Source: an uncultured Chryseobacterium sp.
GTDB lineage: Bacteria; Bacteroidota; Bacteroidia; Flavobacteriales; Weeksellaceae
Length of the DNA stretch: 46,572 nt
Direction of reading: 5' to 3'
NCBI GenBank assembly: GCA_913778275.1
Contig: CAJYWN010000020.1
Span: 1 to 46,572, forward strand
The first letter of the stretch is position 1. Each line of letters starts with the position of its first letter. The notes below the pieces were generated by a model. That model did not search any database. It saw only the letters and a program-made list of their open reading frames with translations, and was not told the DNA's origin. Positions 1 to 7,894 of the stretch are shown here, one piece after another. A program made the position numbers and the translations under genes.

Positions 1-62
1 GACCATTTGAAAACTTTGCTTAAGAATAGAAAGAAAGACGTCATTATTTTCCTTTTTTAAAT

Positions 63-70
63 TAACTTTG
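63..70 (+). promoter_or_regulatory. -7 promoter box of the DUF6427 gene
   Basis: The octamer TAACTTTG matches the Bacteroidota -7 consensus TAnnTTTG exactly. It lies 16 nt before the ATG at 87, so the leader would be only about 10 nt. No convincing -33 element is visible. Confidence 0.55.
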
Positions 71-86
71 TACAAATTTATAAAAA

Positions 87-992
87 ATGTTTAAATTACT
101 TTCAAAAGAAAGCAATATTTTTTCAATCCCGGTTTATATTGGGTTTCTTCTTTTAATAGTAATAACTTTTAATTTCCTGAATTTCAACACCTACGAAGCC
201 ATCATTGCCGGAATTACATTTCTGGGGATTGCGCTGGGGTATTTTTGTTTTCACAGCATCGCCCTGAACTATCAGACGCACCTGCCATTATTTTTATATA
301 CATTTTTTATATTCGGATTATATCCCGGTAAACTCGACATCGGACTGGCCGTTGCACTGCTTACCAATTCTTTTCTGCTATTGCTTCTTACCAGCACCAA
401 TGAAGATATCAGAAAAAAGTCTTATGTTCTGGTAGGCTCCATTGTAGCGCTGAATTTTATCTTTCTTCCCACTACCTGGCCTATGGCAGCTTTTGTGATC
501 ATCCATCTTATTGCTACTTCAGAAAGGATTGGACTAAATATTTTCAGGTTTCTACTGGGAATTATTCTGATTGTCCTGAGTTATTTTTCCGTAATGTTTT
601 TCCTGGATTACACGTCATGGAATCCGGATTATTTTCCTTTCGGAAAAATGAAGCTGGTAACAGATTACGAAGGATTGCTGCCCTTAATTCCCATCGTACT
701 GATGCTGGTGTATGCGGTATATGATCATTTCAGGAATTACAACAAGAAAAGTCCTGTGAGCAGGTACAAATATACTTTTTTACTGGTTTTTTCGTTTGCC
801 CAACTCATCACCATTATATTGTATATGAATACAACGTATGAATATCTGCTGCTGCTTGCCTTTCCTTCCACCATTATTATCAGCAGGATGCTGAGGTTTC
901 TCCCGAAATACTGGATGCAGGAAGTGAGCCTGTGGCTGATTATTTTTAGTTTAATCGGTTTTAAAGCCGGAAATTATTTTGATTTATTTTAA
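87..992 (+). CDS. Multi-pass membrane protein, probable DUF6427 family
   Basis: The 301-residue protein is hydrophobic almost throughout, with roughly eight to ten predicted membrane helices joined by short loops. There is no signal peptide beyond the first helix. I recognise no catalytic motif. Length and composition fit the DUF6427 family of Flavobacteria, which has no assigned function. The ATG follows a good -7 promoter box. The gene ends 6 nt before the DUF3109 gene, so the two are almost certainly co-transcribed. The family name is from memory of such proteins in this clade; the membrane topology is read directly from the sequence. Confidence 0.65.
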   Translation: MFKLLSKESNIFSIPVYIGFLLLIVITFNFLNFNTYEAIIAGITFLGIALGYFCFHSIALNYQTHLPLFLYTFFIFGLYPGKLDIGLAVALLTNSFLLLLLTSTNEDIRKKSYVLVGSIVALNFIFLPTTWPMAAFVIIHLIATSERIGLNIFRFLLGIILIVLSYFSVMFFLDYTSWNPDYFPFGKMKLVTDYEGLLPLIPIVLMLVYAVYDHFRNYNKKSPVSRYKYTFLLVFSFAQLITIILYMNTTYEYLLLLAFPSTIIISRMLRFLPKYWMQEVSLWLIIFSLIGFKAGNYFDLF

Positions 993-998
993 AAGATT

Positions 999-1583
999 AT
1001 GATTCAGATTGACGATAAATTGATCTCCGAAGAAATTTTTTCCGAAGAGTTTGTTTGCAACCTTACGAAATGTAAGGGTGCCTGTTGTGTGGAAGGGGAT
1101 GTCGGTGCTCCTCTGGATAAGGATGAACTGGAAATTTTAGATGGTATTTTTGATAAAATAAAACCTTATCTCACTGCGGAAGGCATCAAAGCCCTGGAAG
1201 AGCAGGGAACGTGGACCACAGATCCAATGGACGGCATGTATGTAACTCCCATGGTGGAAGGCCGTGAATGCGCGTATGTAACCTTCGATGAAAAAGGCAT
1301 TACCAAATGCGGCATCGAAAAAGCGTATGAAGATGGTGCCGTAGACTGGCAAAAACCTATTTCCTGTCACCTTTACCCGATCCGGGTTACGGAATATTCT
1401 TCTTTTACCGCTTTAAATTACCATGAATGGAGCGTTTGCAGTGATGCGTGCACTTTAGGGAGAGAACTTCAGGTTCCCGTATATAAATTTTTGAAAACAC
1501 CCTTAATCCGAAAATATGGTGAAGAGTTTTATGAAGTATTGAGCGGTGCAGCCGAGGAATGGAAAAAAGAGTACGGCTCGTGA
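999..1583 (+). CDS. DUF3109 family cysteine-rich protein
   Basis: This 194-residue protein has a dense N-terminal cysteine cluster (Cys20, Cys25, Cys29, Cys30, in CNLTKCKGACC). Further cysteines follow in RECAYV, KCGIEKA and ISCHLYPIR. This pattern is the hallmark of DUF3109 and resembles YkgJ-type proteins thought to bind zinc or an iron-sulfur cluster. There is no signal peptide or membrane segment, so it is probably cytoplasmic. It is the second gene of a two-gene unit with the DUF6427 membrane protein. The biochemical role is unknown; metal or cluster binding is inferred from the cysteines only. Confidence 0.8.
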   Translation: MIQIDDKLISEEIFSEEFVCNLTKCKGACCVEGDVGAPLDKDELEILDGIFDKIKPYLTAEGIKALEEQGTWTTDPMDGMYVTPMVEGRECAYVTFDEKGITKCGIEKAYEDGAVDWQKPISCHLYPIRVTEYSSFTALNYHEWSVCSDACTLGRELQVPVYKFLKTPLIRKYGEEFYEVLSGAAEEWKKEYGS

Positions 1584-1588
1584 TTTTA

Positions 1589-1628
1589 AGTTTGAGAGTA
1601 TATGGGTTTGAGAGTTTGAGGGTTGATT
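1589..1628 (+). repeat. AGTTTGAG octamer tandem repeat, locus 1
   Basis: Five consecutive 8-nt units read AGTTTGAG, AGTATATG, GGTTTGAG, AGTTTGAG, GGTTGATT. They begin just after the DUF3109 stop codon. The same octamer family occurs at 20441-20480 and 23751-23774. Confidence 0.6.
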
Positions 1629-1683
1629 TATGAATTTTCAAATAACCTTAAAATTCAACATTAACCTTAATTAATTACATAAA

Positions 1684-1717
1684 AAAGCCCGTCCGGTAAA
1701 TTTATGGGACGGGCTTT
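1684..1717. terminator. Intrinsic terminator, bidirectional
   Basis: An 11-bp perfect stem (AAAGCCCGTCC with GGACGGGCTTT) encloses a 12-nt loop. On the minus strand it is followed by a run of six T, so it ends the M16 protease transcript. It also lies downstream of the DUF3109 gene on the plus strand. Confidence 0.85.
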
Positions 1718-1735
1718 GTTTGGAATATAGATTGA

Positions 1736-4597
1736 TTATTGCGCTGCTCCGGCTTTCATTACAGCTGTTTCAGGTTTTGCTTCTTCTTTTTTGGCATTTT
1801 CCCAGCCGTCTTCCGGCATTAAGGTAGCCACTACTCTTCCTTTTGTAAGGTATTTTTTACCTACCTCCTGAAGATCTTTAGCCGTTAAAGCTTTTACTTT
1901 TTCTTCATAGTTCAGGATTTCGTATTTGTCGCTTCCGCTCATCTGATTTTTGGTAAGCGCATTCATCCAGTACATATTATCTTTCAGGCTGGTCTTATGA
2001 TCGTTGTATTCTCCTTCTTTGTACTTATCAAGATCTTTCTGCTCCGGACCTTTATCAATAAGCTTCTGAAGTTCTGTCATCGCACTTTTGGTGAGTTTTT
2101 CCGCATTTTCAGGTCCGCAAGGGAAACTGATGCTGAAATAGTAATTTCCATATGGGACCTTTACCATTCCGCCTCTGGCTCCGCCTCCGTAGATTCCGCT
2201 CTCATCTTCACGCAGCTTTTCAATAACCTTAATGGTTGCAACCTCTCCCAGTGCCTCCAGAGCCAACGCATCTTTTTCATTATAAGGTGCTTCACCTGCA
2301 TAAGAGATCGTCACCATACTTTTAGGATCTTTTCCTTTTTTATATACTTTGGTGAAATCTCCCGTCATTTGCCTGTAGCCTGTATCTTTAAAGTTGGCGG
2401 ATTTTCCTGTAGACGGAAGGCTTGCAATATACTGCAGCACTTCATTTTTAAATGTAGCTTCATCAATATTTCCTACGAAATAGAAATGGAAGTTTCCTGC
2501 ATTGCTGAACTTCTCTTTATAAATATCGTATGCCTTTTTGTAATCCGTATTGGCCCATTCTTTTTCCAAAGGAACAATGCCTATGAATCTCGGATTTTTC
2601 TGATTCATGAATTTCGCATGCTCACTCGAGAAATAAAACTGCGGATTCGACAATAAATTATCCAGCATGGCAGACTGCTTGGTTTTGTAGGCGTTAAATG
2701 CATCCGGATTGTAATTTAATCCTGTGAAATAAGCATATATGAGTTCCATTGCCGTTCCCAGATCCTTTTGGGTAGTACGCCCGGAGATTCCTTCAAATAA
2801 AGAGCTTACCATAGGATTTACACTTACCTGTTTTCCTGCAAGATAATTCGTAAGATCAGATTTCGAGAAACCGTTTACTCCGGCTTCAGAAAGCGCGGGA
2901 AAAGCAAACTGCGTTTTGTTGTAATCCGTATCGTTGATCAGCGAGCTTCCGCCCAGGCTTCTCGCAGAGAACACAATTTCATCGTCTTTAAAATCGGTTT
3001 TTTTGAATGTTACTTTTGCTCCGTTGCTTAAGGTCCAGGTTGTCGTTCCCAGTTTAGCATCGGTTTCCGTTTTAGCAATTTTGCCTTCGGATTTAAATGG
3101 CTTTACCAGATTTTTAATGGTTTCTTTTTCCTCATAAGGCTTAAGATCTGCCATTTTCACGCTTTCAAACATGTTTAAAACCATTGCCTGCGTCGGCATC
3201 GGTACGTTTTCTTTTTTAGGTCCGGTAATTACGACTACCCTGCTGTCGTCTTTCACAAACTTTTTAATAACTTCATTGGTCTGAGCTAAGCTTACGGAAG
3301 GTAAAAATTTCTTTGTGTCTTCATATTCCCATGCAATTCCGGGGATTGGTTCTTTTTCGAGGAAGTTTCTTACATATTCATCAACCAACATATCACTTTC
3401 CGTTTTGTCTCGGTTGTTATATGATCTTTCGAGATTGGATAAAATCTGTGCTTTTGCCCTGTCCAGCTCCGTTTGTGTAAAGCCGAATCTTTTTGCCCTT
3501 TCCGTTTCTTCCAGAAGAACTTTAAGCGCGTAAAGCTGGCCGCCGTCTTTTACCATTGCAAACCCCTGAAACCCTTCCTTGCTTCTTGCATACGTACCTC
3601 CGTGGTAAACAGATCCATAAGTAAAGGGAGGGTTGGTAGAATTCACAAGCTCTCTTAATCTGTTATTCAGCATTGTTGATGTAAGATTTTCGATGATGCT
3701 CTGGTTGTATTGCTCAACAGTAACATCCGGCTGATACGCTTCGGAATCCTTCATGATAAACTGAACCATTGAGCTTGTCGCGTCAGGATCCGTTTCAACA
3801 GCCACCAGGGTTTCTTTGTGATTCGGTAAATCAAATGTTTTTCTTTCCTTCGGCTTTGCAGGATTTTTATATTTGCTGAAATTATCTTTAATTTTCTTTT
3901 CAACTTCATCTACATTGATGTCTCCTACCACAACAATAGCCATAAGATCCGGTCTGTACCAATCTTTATGAAATTGTCTGATCACTTCAGGCTTAAAGTT
4001 TTCAAGCACTTCTTTTTTTCCTATCGGAAGGCGTTCTGCATATTGAGAATTATAGAGCAACTTAGGCAGATATTTATCCGACATTCTTTTATCGGCACCG
4101 AGACCTAATCTTAATTCTTCCAGTACTACGCCTCTTTCTTTATTGATCTGCTCATCAGAAAGCGTAGCGTTGAAAGCCCAGTCTTCCATTACTTTCAAAC
4201 CGGCATCCAGATTTCCGGGCTTATCCAAAGGAACAGGAAGCATATAAACCGTCTCATCGAAGCTTGTATAGGCATTAAGGTGCTGCCCGAATTTTACCCC
4301 GATCGACTGCAGGAAGTCTACCAGCTTATTGTCCGGAAAATTTTTGGTCCCGTTGAAGTTCATGTGCTCCATGAAATGCGCCAGACCTCTCTGGTTTTCG
4401 TCTTCAAGAATAGATCCCGCATTGATGGCCAACCTGAAATCTACTTTCTTTTCCGGTAAGGTATTTTTTTTGATGTAGTACTTCATTCCGTTTGAAAGAG
4501 TACCGATTCTTACAGAAGGGTCTGTAGGAATATTCTGTGCGAATACATTTGCAGATAATAGAAAAACTACTGCAAATGAAGATAGCATTTTCTTCAT
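1736..4597 (-). CDS. M16 family zinc metallopeptidase (pitrilysin-like), exported
   Basis: This 953-residue protein starts with a Sec signal peptide (about residues 1-20, ending VFAQ). The inverted zinc motif HxxEH of M16 peptidases is at His74-Glu77-His78 (HFMEH), with the downstream Glu-rich helix GVVLEEL giving the third ligand. Two tandem M16 halves are present: the active N-terminal half and an inactive half beginning near residue 510. That layout and length fit Bacteroidota 'insulinase family' proteins. The expected role is degradation of peptides in the periplasm. The gene is monocistronic, with its own -7 box and terminator. The natural substrate cannot be told from sequence. Confidence 0.93.
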   Translation of the reverse strand: MKKMLSSFAVVFLLSANVFAQNIPTDPSVRIGTLSNGMKYYIKKNTLPEKKVDFRLAINAGSILEDENQRGLAHFMEHMNFNGTKNFPDNKLVDFLQSIGVKFGQHLNAYTSFDETVYMLPVPLDKPGNLDAGLKVMEDWAFNATLSDEQINKERGVVLEELRLGLGADKRMSDKYLPKLLYNSQYAERLPIGKKEVLENFKPEVIRQFHKDWYRPDLMAIVVVGDINVDEVEKKIKDNFSKYKNPAKPKERKTFDLPNHKETLVAVETDPDATSSMVQFIMKDSEAYQPDVTVEQYNQSIIENLTSTMLNNRLRELVNSTNPPFTYGSVYHGGTYARSKEGFQGFAMVKDGGQLYALKVLLEETERAKRFGFTQTELDRAKAQILSNLERSYNNRDKTESDMLVDEYVRNFLEKEPIPGIAWEYEDTKKFLPSVSLAQTNEVIKKFVKDDSRVVVITGPKKENVPMPTQAMVLNMFESVKMADLKPYEEKETIKNLVKPFKSEGKIAKTETDAKLGTTTWTLSNGAKVTFKKTDFKDDEIVFSARSLGGSSLINDTDYNKTQFAFPALSEAGVNGFSKSDLTNYLAGKQVSVNPMVSSLFEGISGRTTQKDLGTAMELIYAYFTGLNYNPDAFNAYKTKQSAMLDNLLSNPQFYFSSEHAKFMNQKNPRFIGIVPLEKEWANTDYKKAYDIYKEKFSNAGNFHFYFVGNIDEATFKNEVLQYIASLPSTGKSANFKDTGYRQMTGDFTKVYKKGKDPKSMVTISYAGEAPYNEKDALALEALGEVATIKVIEKLREDESGIYGGGARGGMVKVPYGNYYFSISFPCGPENAEKLTKSAMTELQKLIDKGPEQKDLDKYKEGEYNDHKTSLKDNMYWMNALTKNQMSGSDKYEILNYEEKVKALTAKDLQEVGKKYLTKGRVVATLMPEDGWENAKKEEAKPETAVMKAGAAQ

Positions 4598-4622
4598 ATG
4601 TTGATTATTAATTTTTATGGTT

Positions 4623-4630
4623 CAAAAGTA
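4623..4630 (-). promoter_or_regulatory. -7 promoter box of the M16 protease gene
   Basis: On the minus strand the octamer is TACTTTTG, an exact TAnnTTTG match, 25 nt before the ATG. The period-10 GTTAAA repeat at 4671-4700 lies 40-70 bp upstream of it. Confidence 0.6.
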
Positions 4631-4670
4631 TCATTTATTCACAAAACGAAGAAATAATAAAAATATTATT

Positions 4671-4700
4671 TAAAGTTAAATAGCGTTAAATACAGTTAAA
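4671..4700. repeat. Period-10 direct repeat, three copies of TAnnGTTAAA
   Basis: Three adjacent decamers read TAAAGTTAAA, TAGCGTTAAA and TACAGTTAAA. They face the M16 promoter at a distance suited to an activator site or an A-tract UP-like element. A two-copy version lies at 7081-7100 upstream of tig. Confidence 0.5.
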
Positions 4701-4839
4701 TTTTTCAGGATTTTTCCGTGATTGATTCGGGATAGGGAATAATTTGACCTTAGGTGTCTTGTTTCAAGCAGAAACAATAATGAAAATCAACGTTAATTAA
4801 GTTTTAGTTAAACTTAAGTTAAATATCAATTCAATAAAA

Positions 4840-4860
4840 AAACCGGGTTAAGCCCGGTTT
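4840..4860 (-). terminator. Intrinsic terminator of the LolA-like gene
   Basis: An 8-bp stem (AAACCGGG with CCCGGTTT) has a 5-nt loop and, on the minus strand, is followed by a T run. It sits 22 nt past the stop codon of the gene ending at 4883. Confidence 0.85.
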
Positions 4861-4882
4861 AATTATGTTAAATAAAATGTTT

Positions 4883-5566
4883 TTATTTAAAGTCTGTGTC
4901 CGATACTCCGGAGTTAAGTGTGATTTTTGTAGTTTTAATTACCACTTTCTGTCCGTTTCCTTCGGCTTCAATTTCCTGCGGGAACTTGATTCCATCTACA
5001 GTCGTATAGCTTTTTATGGTAGCTGTTCCTTCCGCCGCAGAAGATTTGTACAATAATCCGGTAGAAGCATCGAAGTAAAATTTACCTTTGTCAGAGGTCA
5101 ACACATTATAGTCTTTTCCATCAATTTTTTCAACGGTAACGGTTGAGAAAGTAGCAGGATCGTAAGACAATGCATCAATGACTTTACTTTTCTTTAAATC
5201 TGCAATTTTATCAGCCGGGATATCCATTTTCTGGCCCGCCTGCTCAAAATATCCTTTTTCACCATCAAAGAACTGAACCATTTTCTGTCCCATCACAGAT
5301 TGCTCGGACTTGAATTTGTTTCCCATTTTCTTTGTGGTCATCATAATATCCATTCCCTGAACGGTAAGGGTATTATCAATCAGTGTTGTTTTGATACCTT
5401 CCAGTTTATCTTTTCCTCCCAAAGCTTTCAGATAGTTGTCGATAACTTCTTTGGAGGTTAATTTCGATTTTACGGCTTCCGTTTTAGCGGGAGCGGTTGT
5501 TGTCTGGGCAGCCACCGGAGCAGCATAAAGCACGGCGCAAAAAAACGGAATGATGATCTTTTTCAT
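4883..5566 (-). CDS. Exported LolA-like / lipoprotein-sorting-like protein
   Basis: The 227-residue protein has a signal peptide (about residues 1-20, ending VAAQ). A short Ala/Thr/Lys-rich linker follows, then a domain starting LTSKEVIDNYLKALGG. That opening, the alternating short beta strands, and the late segment on the residual 'DG' and 'FPQEI' strands resemble the half-barrel of LolA-type or 'outer membrane lipoprotein-sorting' proteins of Bacteroidota. It should be periplasmic. In this clade similar proteins often sit near M16 proteases, as here, although the two have separate promoters and terminators. The fold assignment is tentative and the function unknown. Confidence 0.55.
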   Translation of the reverse strand: MKKIIIPFFCAVLYAAPVAAQTTTAPAKTEAVKSKLTSKEVIDNYLKALGGKDKLEGIKTTLIDNTLTVQGMDIMMTTKKMGNKFKSEQSVMGQKMVQFFDGEKGYFEQAGQKMDIPADKIADLKKSKVIDALSYDPATFSTVTVEKIDGKDYNVLTSDKGKFYFDASTGLLYKSSAAEGTATIKSYTTVDGIKFPQEIEAEGNGQKVVIKTTKITLNSGVSDTDFK

Positions 5567-5631
5567 ATGTTAAGTTTAGGCAGTAAAGATATGAATATTG
5601 AATGAAAAATTTTCAGGATATTTCCACAAAA

Positions 5632-5654
5632 AAAACCACCAAAATGGTGGTTTT
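5632..5654 (-). terminator. Intrinsic terminator of tig
   Basis: A 9-bp perfect stem (AAAACCACC with GGTGGTTTT) and 5-nt loop lie 22 nt after the tig stop codon. On the minus strand it runs into a stretch of T. Confidence 0.85.
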
Positions 5655-5675
5655 AAAATATTTATAGTAAAATAA

Positions 5676-7010
5676 TTACTTTTTAAGCTCTTCTAAAAAC
5701 TCATCGTGAGAGATTGCTGTTTCTTTTTTCGTTGCCTTTTCAAGAATGATATCTTTTAATTTTGTCATAGCAACTTCAGAAGAGATCTGTCTTACCTGCT
5801 CCTGATCTTTCAGCATTTCTACAGCATACTTCTGAATCTCTTCGTCTCCTAAATGGTGAATTCCATAGATCGCCAGCTGGTTTCTTACCAACTGTTCTGC
5901 CTGAGCCAATATATCCGCGTAATCTAACTGAATCTCATTATCCGTCATTAGTTTACCTTCGATGATCTGGTATTTTAACTGGTTTTTCTCAGATTCAAGG
6001 ATTTGCTTCGCCTGCTCTTCAGACTGGATGTTCTGATTAGAGAATATTAACCATTTTACAAGGAATTCTTCAGGAAGCTTTACTTCTTCTTTTTCAGAAA
6101 CCTGCTCCAATACTTTATTTACAAAGTGTACGTCCGCATTCTGCTGGAAGTATTCATCCAGTTCAGCTTTCACTTTTTCTTTCAGTTCTTCTTCAGACTT
6201 GATGTTTCCTTCACCATATACTTTATCGAAAAGATCCTGGTTAAGTTCAGCAAGGTTCAAAGAATAGAAATCTTTTACTTTCACTTCCACTTCATTGTGG
6301 TGTAAGTGCTCAACTTCTTCCTTAGAGAATCCTAATTCTTTTGCCAATTCTTCGCTTTCAGCAAGCGTTTCTTTGGAAACTTTTACAGATCCGTCCATTT
6401 TAAGACCTTTTACCAATTTGAAAGCTTCTTTGTTTTCAGCAGTAATGGTAACGTTTTTCGGATGGTGGTGGTGCTCTCCTTCCGCATCTTCTTCTACAAC
6501 CTGAGAAATTTCTAAGGCGATGTAAGAATCTTTAGTGATTTTATCCTGAGGAACCTGCTCAGCGAAACGCTTCTGCATGTTTTCGATACTCTTGTTGATT
6601 TCTTTTTCAGAGGCTTCTACTTTGTAGTGAGGTGCTTCATACTTAGAAAGGTCTATGGTAAATTCAGGCTCGAAACCTACTTCAAAAGCCACTTCCAACT
6701 GATCAGCGTTGTAATCGAATTCGTTTACAGGCTGAGGAACAGGCTGACCAACTAATCTTAATTTGTTTTCGTTAACGTAGTTGTTTAAAGCATCAGAAAC
6801 CTGCTTGTTGATTTCTTCGAAAGCAATACCTGCTTCGTATTGTCTTCTAACCATACTTAAAGGCACTTTTCCTTTTCTGAAACCAGGAACTTGCGCATTT
6901 TTAGCATAATTAATCAATTGCTTTTCAACTCTTTCTTTATAGTCAGATTTTTCCAATGTCACTGTAAGCAATGCACTTACATCATCATGGTTTTGTGCGG
7001 TAACCTTCAT
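5676..7010 (-). CDS. tig: Trigger factor, ribosome-associated chaperone
   Basis: The 444-residue protein carries the ribosome-docking signature GFRKGK at residues 43-48 in the N-terminal domain. A middle domain (about 150-250) occupies the FKBP position, and a long charged helical C-terminal domain forms the chaperone cradle. The protein binds ribosomal protein L23 at the exit tunnel and shields nascent chains. The middle domain is diverged: it has two histidine clusters (180-183 and 235-238) and I cannot recognise the usual FKBP active-site aromatics, so prolyl isomerase activity is doubtful. The gene is monocistronic, with promoter and terminator both evident. Confidence 0.93.
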   Translation of the reverse strand: MKVTAQNHDDVSALLTVTLEKSDYKERVEKQLINYAKNAQVPGFRKGKVPLSMVRRQYEAGIAFEEINKQVSDALNNYVNENKLRLVGQPVPQPVNEFDYNADQLEVAFEVGFEPEFTIDLSKYEAPHYKVEASEKEINKSIENMQKRFAEQVPQDKITKDSYIALEISQVVEEDAEGEHHHHPKNVTITAENKEAFKLVKGLKMDGSVKVSKETLAESEELAKELGFSKEEVEHLHHNEVEVKVKDFYSLNLAELNQDLFDKVYGEGNIKSEEELKEKVKAELDEYFQQNADVHFVNKVLEQVSEKEEVKLPEEFLVKWLIFSNQNIQSEEQAKQILESEKNQLKYQIIEGKLMTDNEIQLDYADILAQAEQLVRNQLAIYGIHHLGDEEIQKYAVEMLKDQEQVRQISSEVAMTKLKDIILEKATKKETAISHDEFLEELKK

Positions 7011-7032
7011 TATTGATTAAAATTTTAGGTTG

Positions 7033-7040
7033 CAAAAATA
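7033..7040 (-). promoter_or_regulatory. -7 promoter box of tig
   Basis: The minus strand reads TATTTTTG, an exact TAnnTTTG match, 22 nt before the tig ATG. Confidence 0.6.
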
Positions 7041-7199
7041 GGAAAATTTTATGAAAATCACCCATTTAAAATCAACATAAAAGCTAAATAATGTTAAATA
7101 TAATTTTCTTTAAGAAGGAGCATGGAAGATATAGGAGGATACCTGGGTAAACAGCAGGAATTTAGACATCTGAGACATTATTCAAGTATTTGTAAAAAT

Positions 7200-7227
7200 A
7201 AAACCACCGGAAAATCCCGATGGTTTT
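7200..7227 (-). terminator. Intrinsic terminator of the TonB receptor/lipoprotein unit
   Basis: On the minus strand an 11-bp stem containing one T-G wobble encloses a 6-nt loop and is followed by TTTTATTTTT. On the plus strand the same wobble becomes a C-A mismatch, so the signal favours the minus strand. Confidence 0.75.
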
Positions 7228-7259
7228 GGTAACAAGATTAAAGATATTAAAAAATAATT

Positions 7260-7847
7260 TTAATTCGTAATAGTATAGTTTGCCTGGGCATCTGTTTCCC
7301 CTCCTACCTGCGTTCCGTACACTACTCCGTTTCCGCTCGCCTGAGCGTCTTCGGTTACGCTGGCCGGCTCATGGTACAATGTAAAGATCAACTGGCTGGT
7401 TGCGGAAGCATTTTTAACGGCTTTATTAACCACCCATTCTGTTTTTAAGCCCACACGCTTTCCGTCTGCTCTTGTGGAAGAAGCATCGTCTGTACGCGTT
7501 AAGGTAATATCTGAATTCGGGAAATTAAAAATTAAAAAGTGTTCGTCTTTTGCATCTCTGATTTCCTGGGTGGCATCTTCGTTTCCGTTTTTAAATTCTG
7601 CAGTTACCTGGTATGTTTTCCCATCCGTAAGCTGAATCGCCTGCGCTCCTCCGGCTCCCATGCTGTAATTATAGGTTTTGGTTGTTCCTGCCGCAACGTC
7701 CTTTACATTCAGTATAATGTTGGTAAGGTCTTCCTGCGGTAAATCGTCTTCCGCAGCAGATCCGTCTCTCTGACAGGATACTACCGTAATAGCAATGAAT
7801 AAGACCGCTAATAATCTGATGATATTTTTTGTATTGAATAATTTCAT
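7260..7847 (-). CDS. Lipoprotein of unknown function, partner of the TonB receptor
   Basis: The 195-residue protein has a lipoprotein signal peptide with the lipobox ending VVSC (Cys25). An acidic, Asp/Glu-rich stretch after the cysteine suggests surface export in Bacteroidota. The rest is a beta-rich domain without motifs I recognise. The gene starts 47 nt after the TonB receptor stop and is followed by a terminator, so it is the last gene of that transcription unit. By analogy with other receptor-lipoprotein pairs it may bind or hand over the ligand at the cell surface, but this is inference from context. Confidence 0.75.
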   Translation of the reverse strand: MKLFNTKNIIRLLAVLFIAITVVSCQRDGSAAEDDLPQEDLTNIILNVKDVAAGTTKTYNYSMGAGGAQAIQLTDGKTYQVTAEFKNGNEDATQEIRDAKDEHFLIFNFPNSDITLTRTDDASSTRADGKRVGLKTEWVVNKAVKNASATSQLIFTLYHEPASVTEDAQASGNGVVYGTQVGGETDAQANYTITN

Positions 7848-7894
7848 TTTTCTAAATTTTAAAGTTGTTGATTGATTTGATTTTGTTTAAATCT

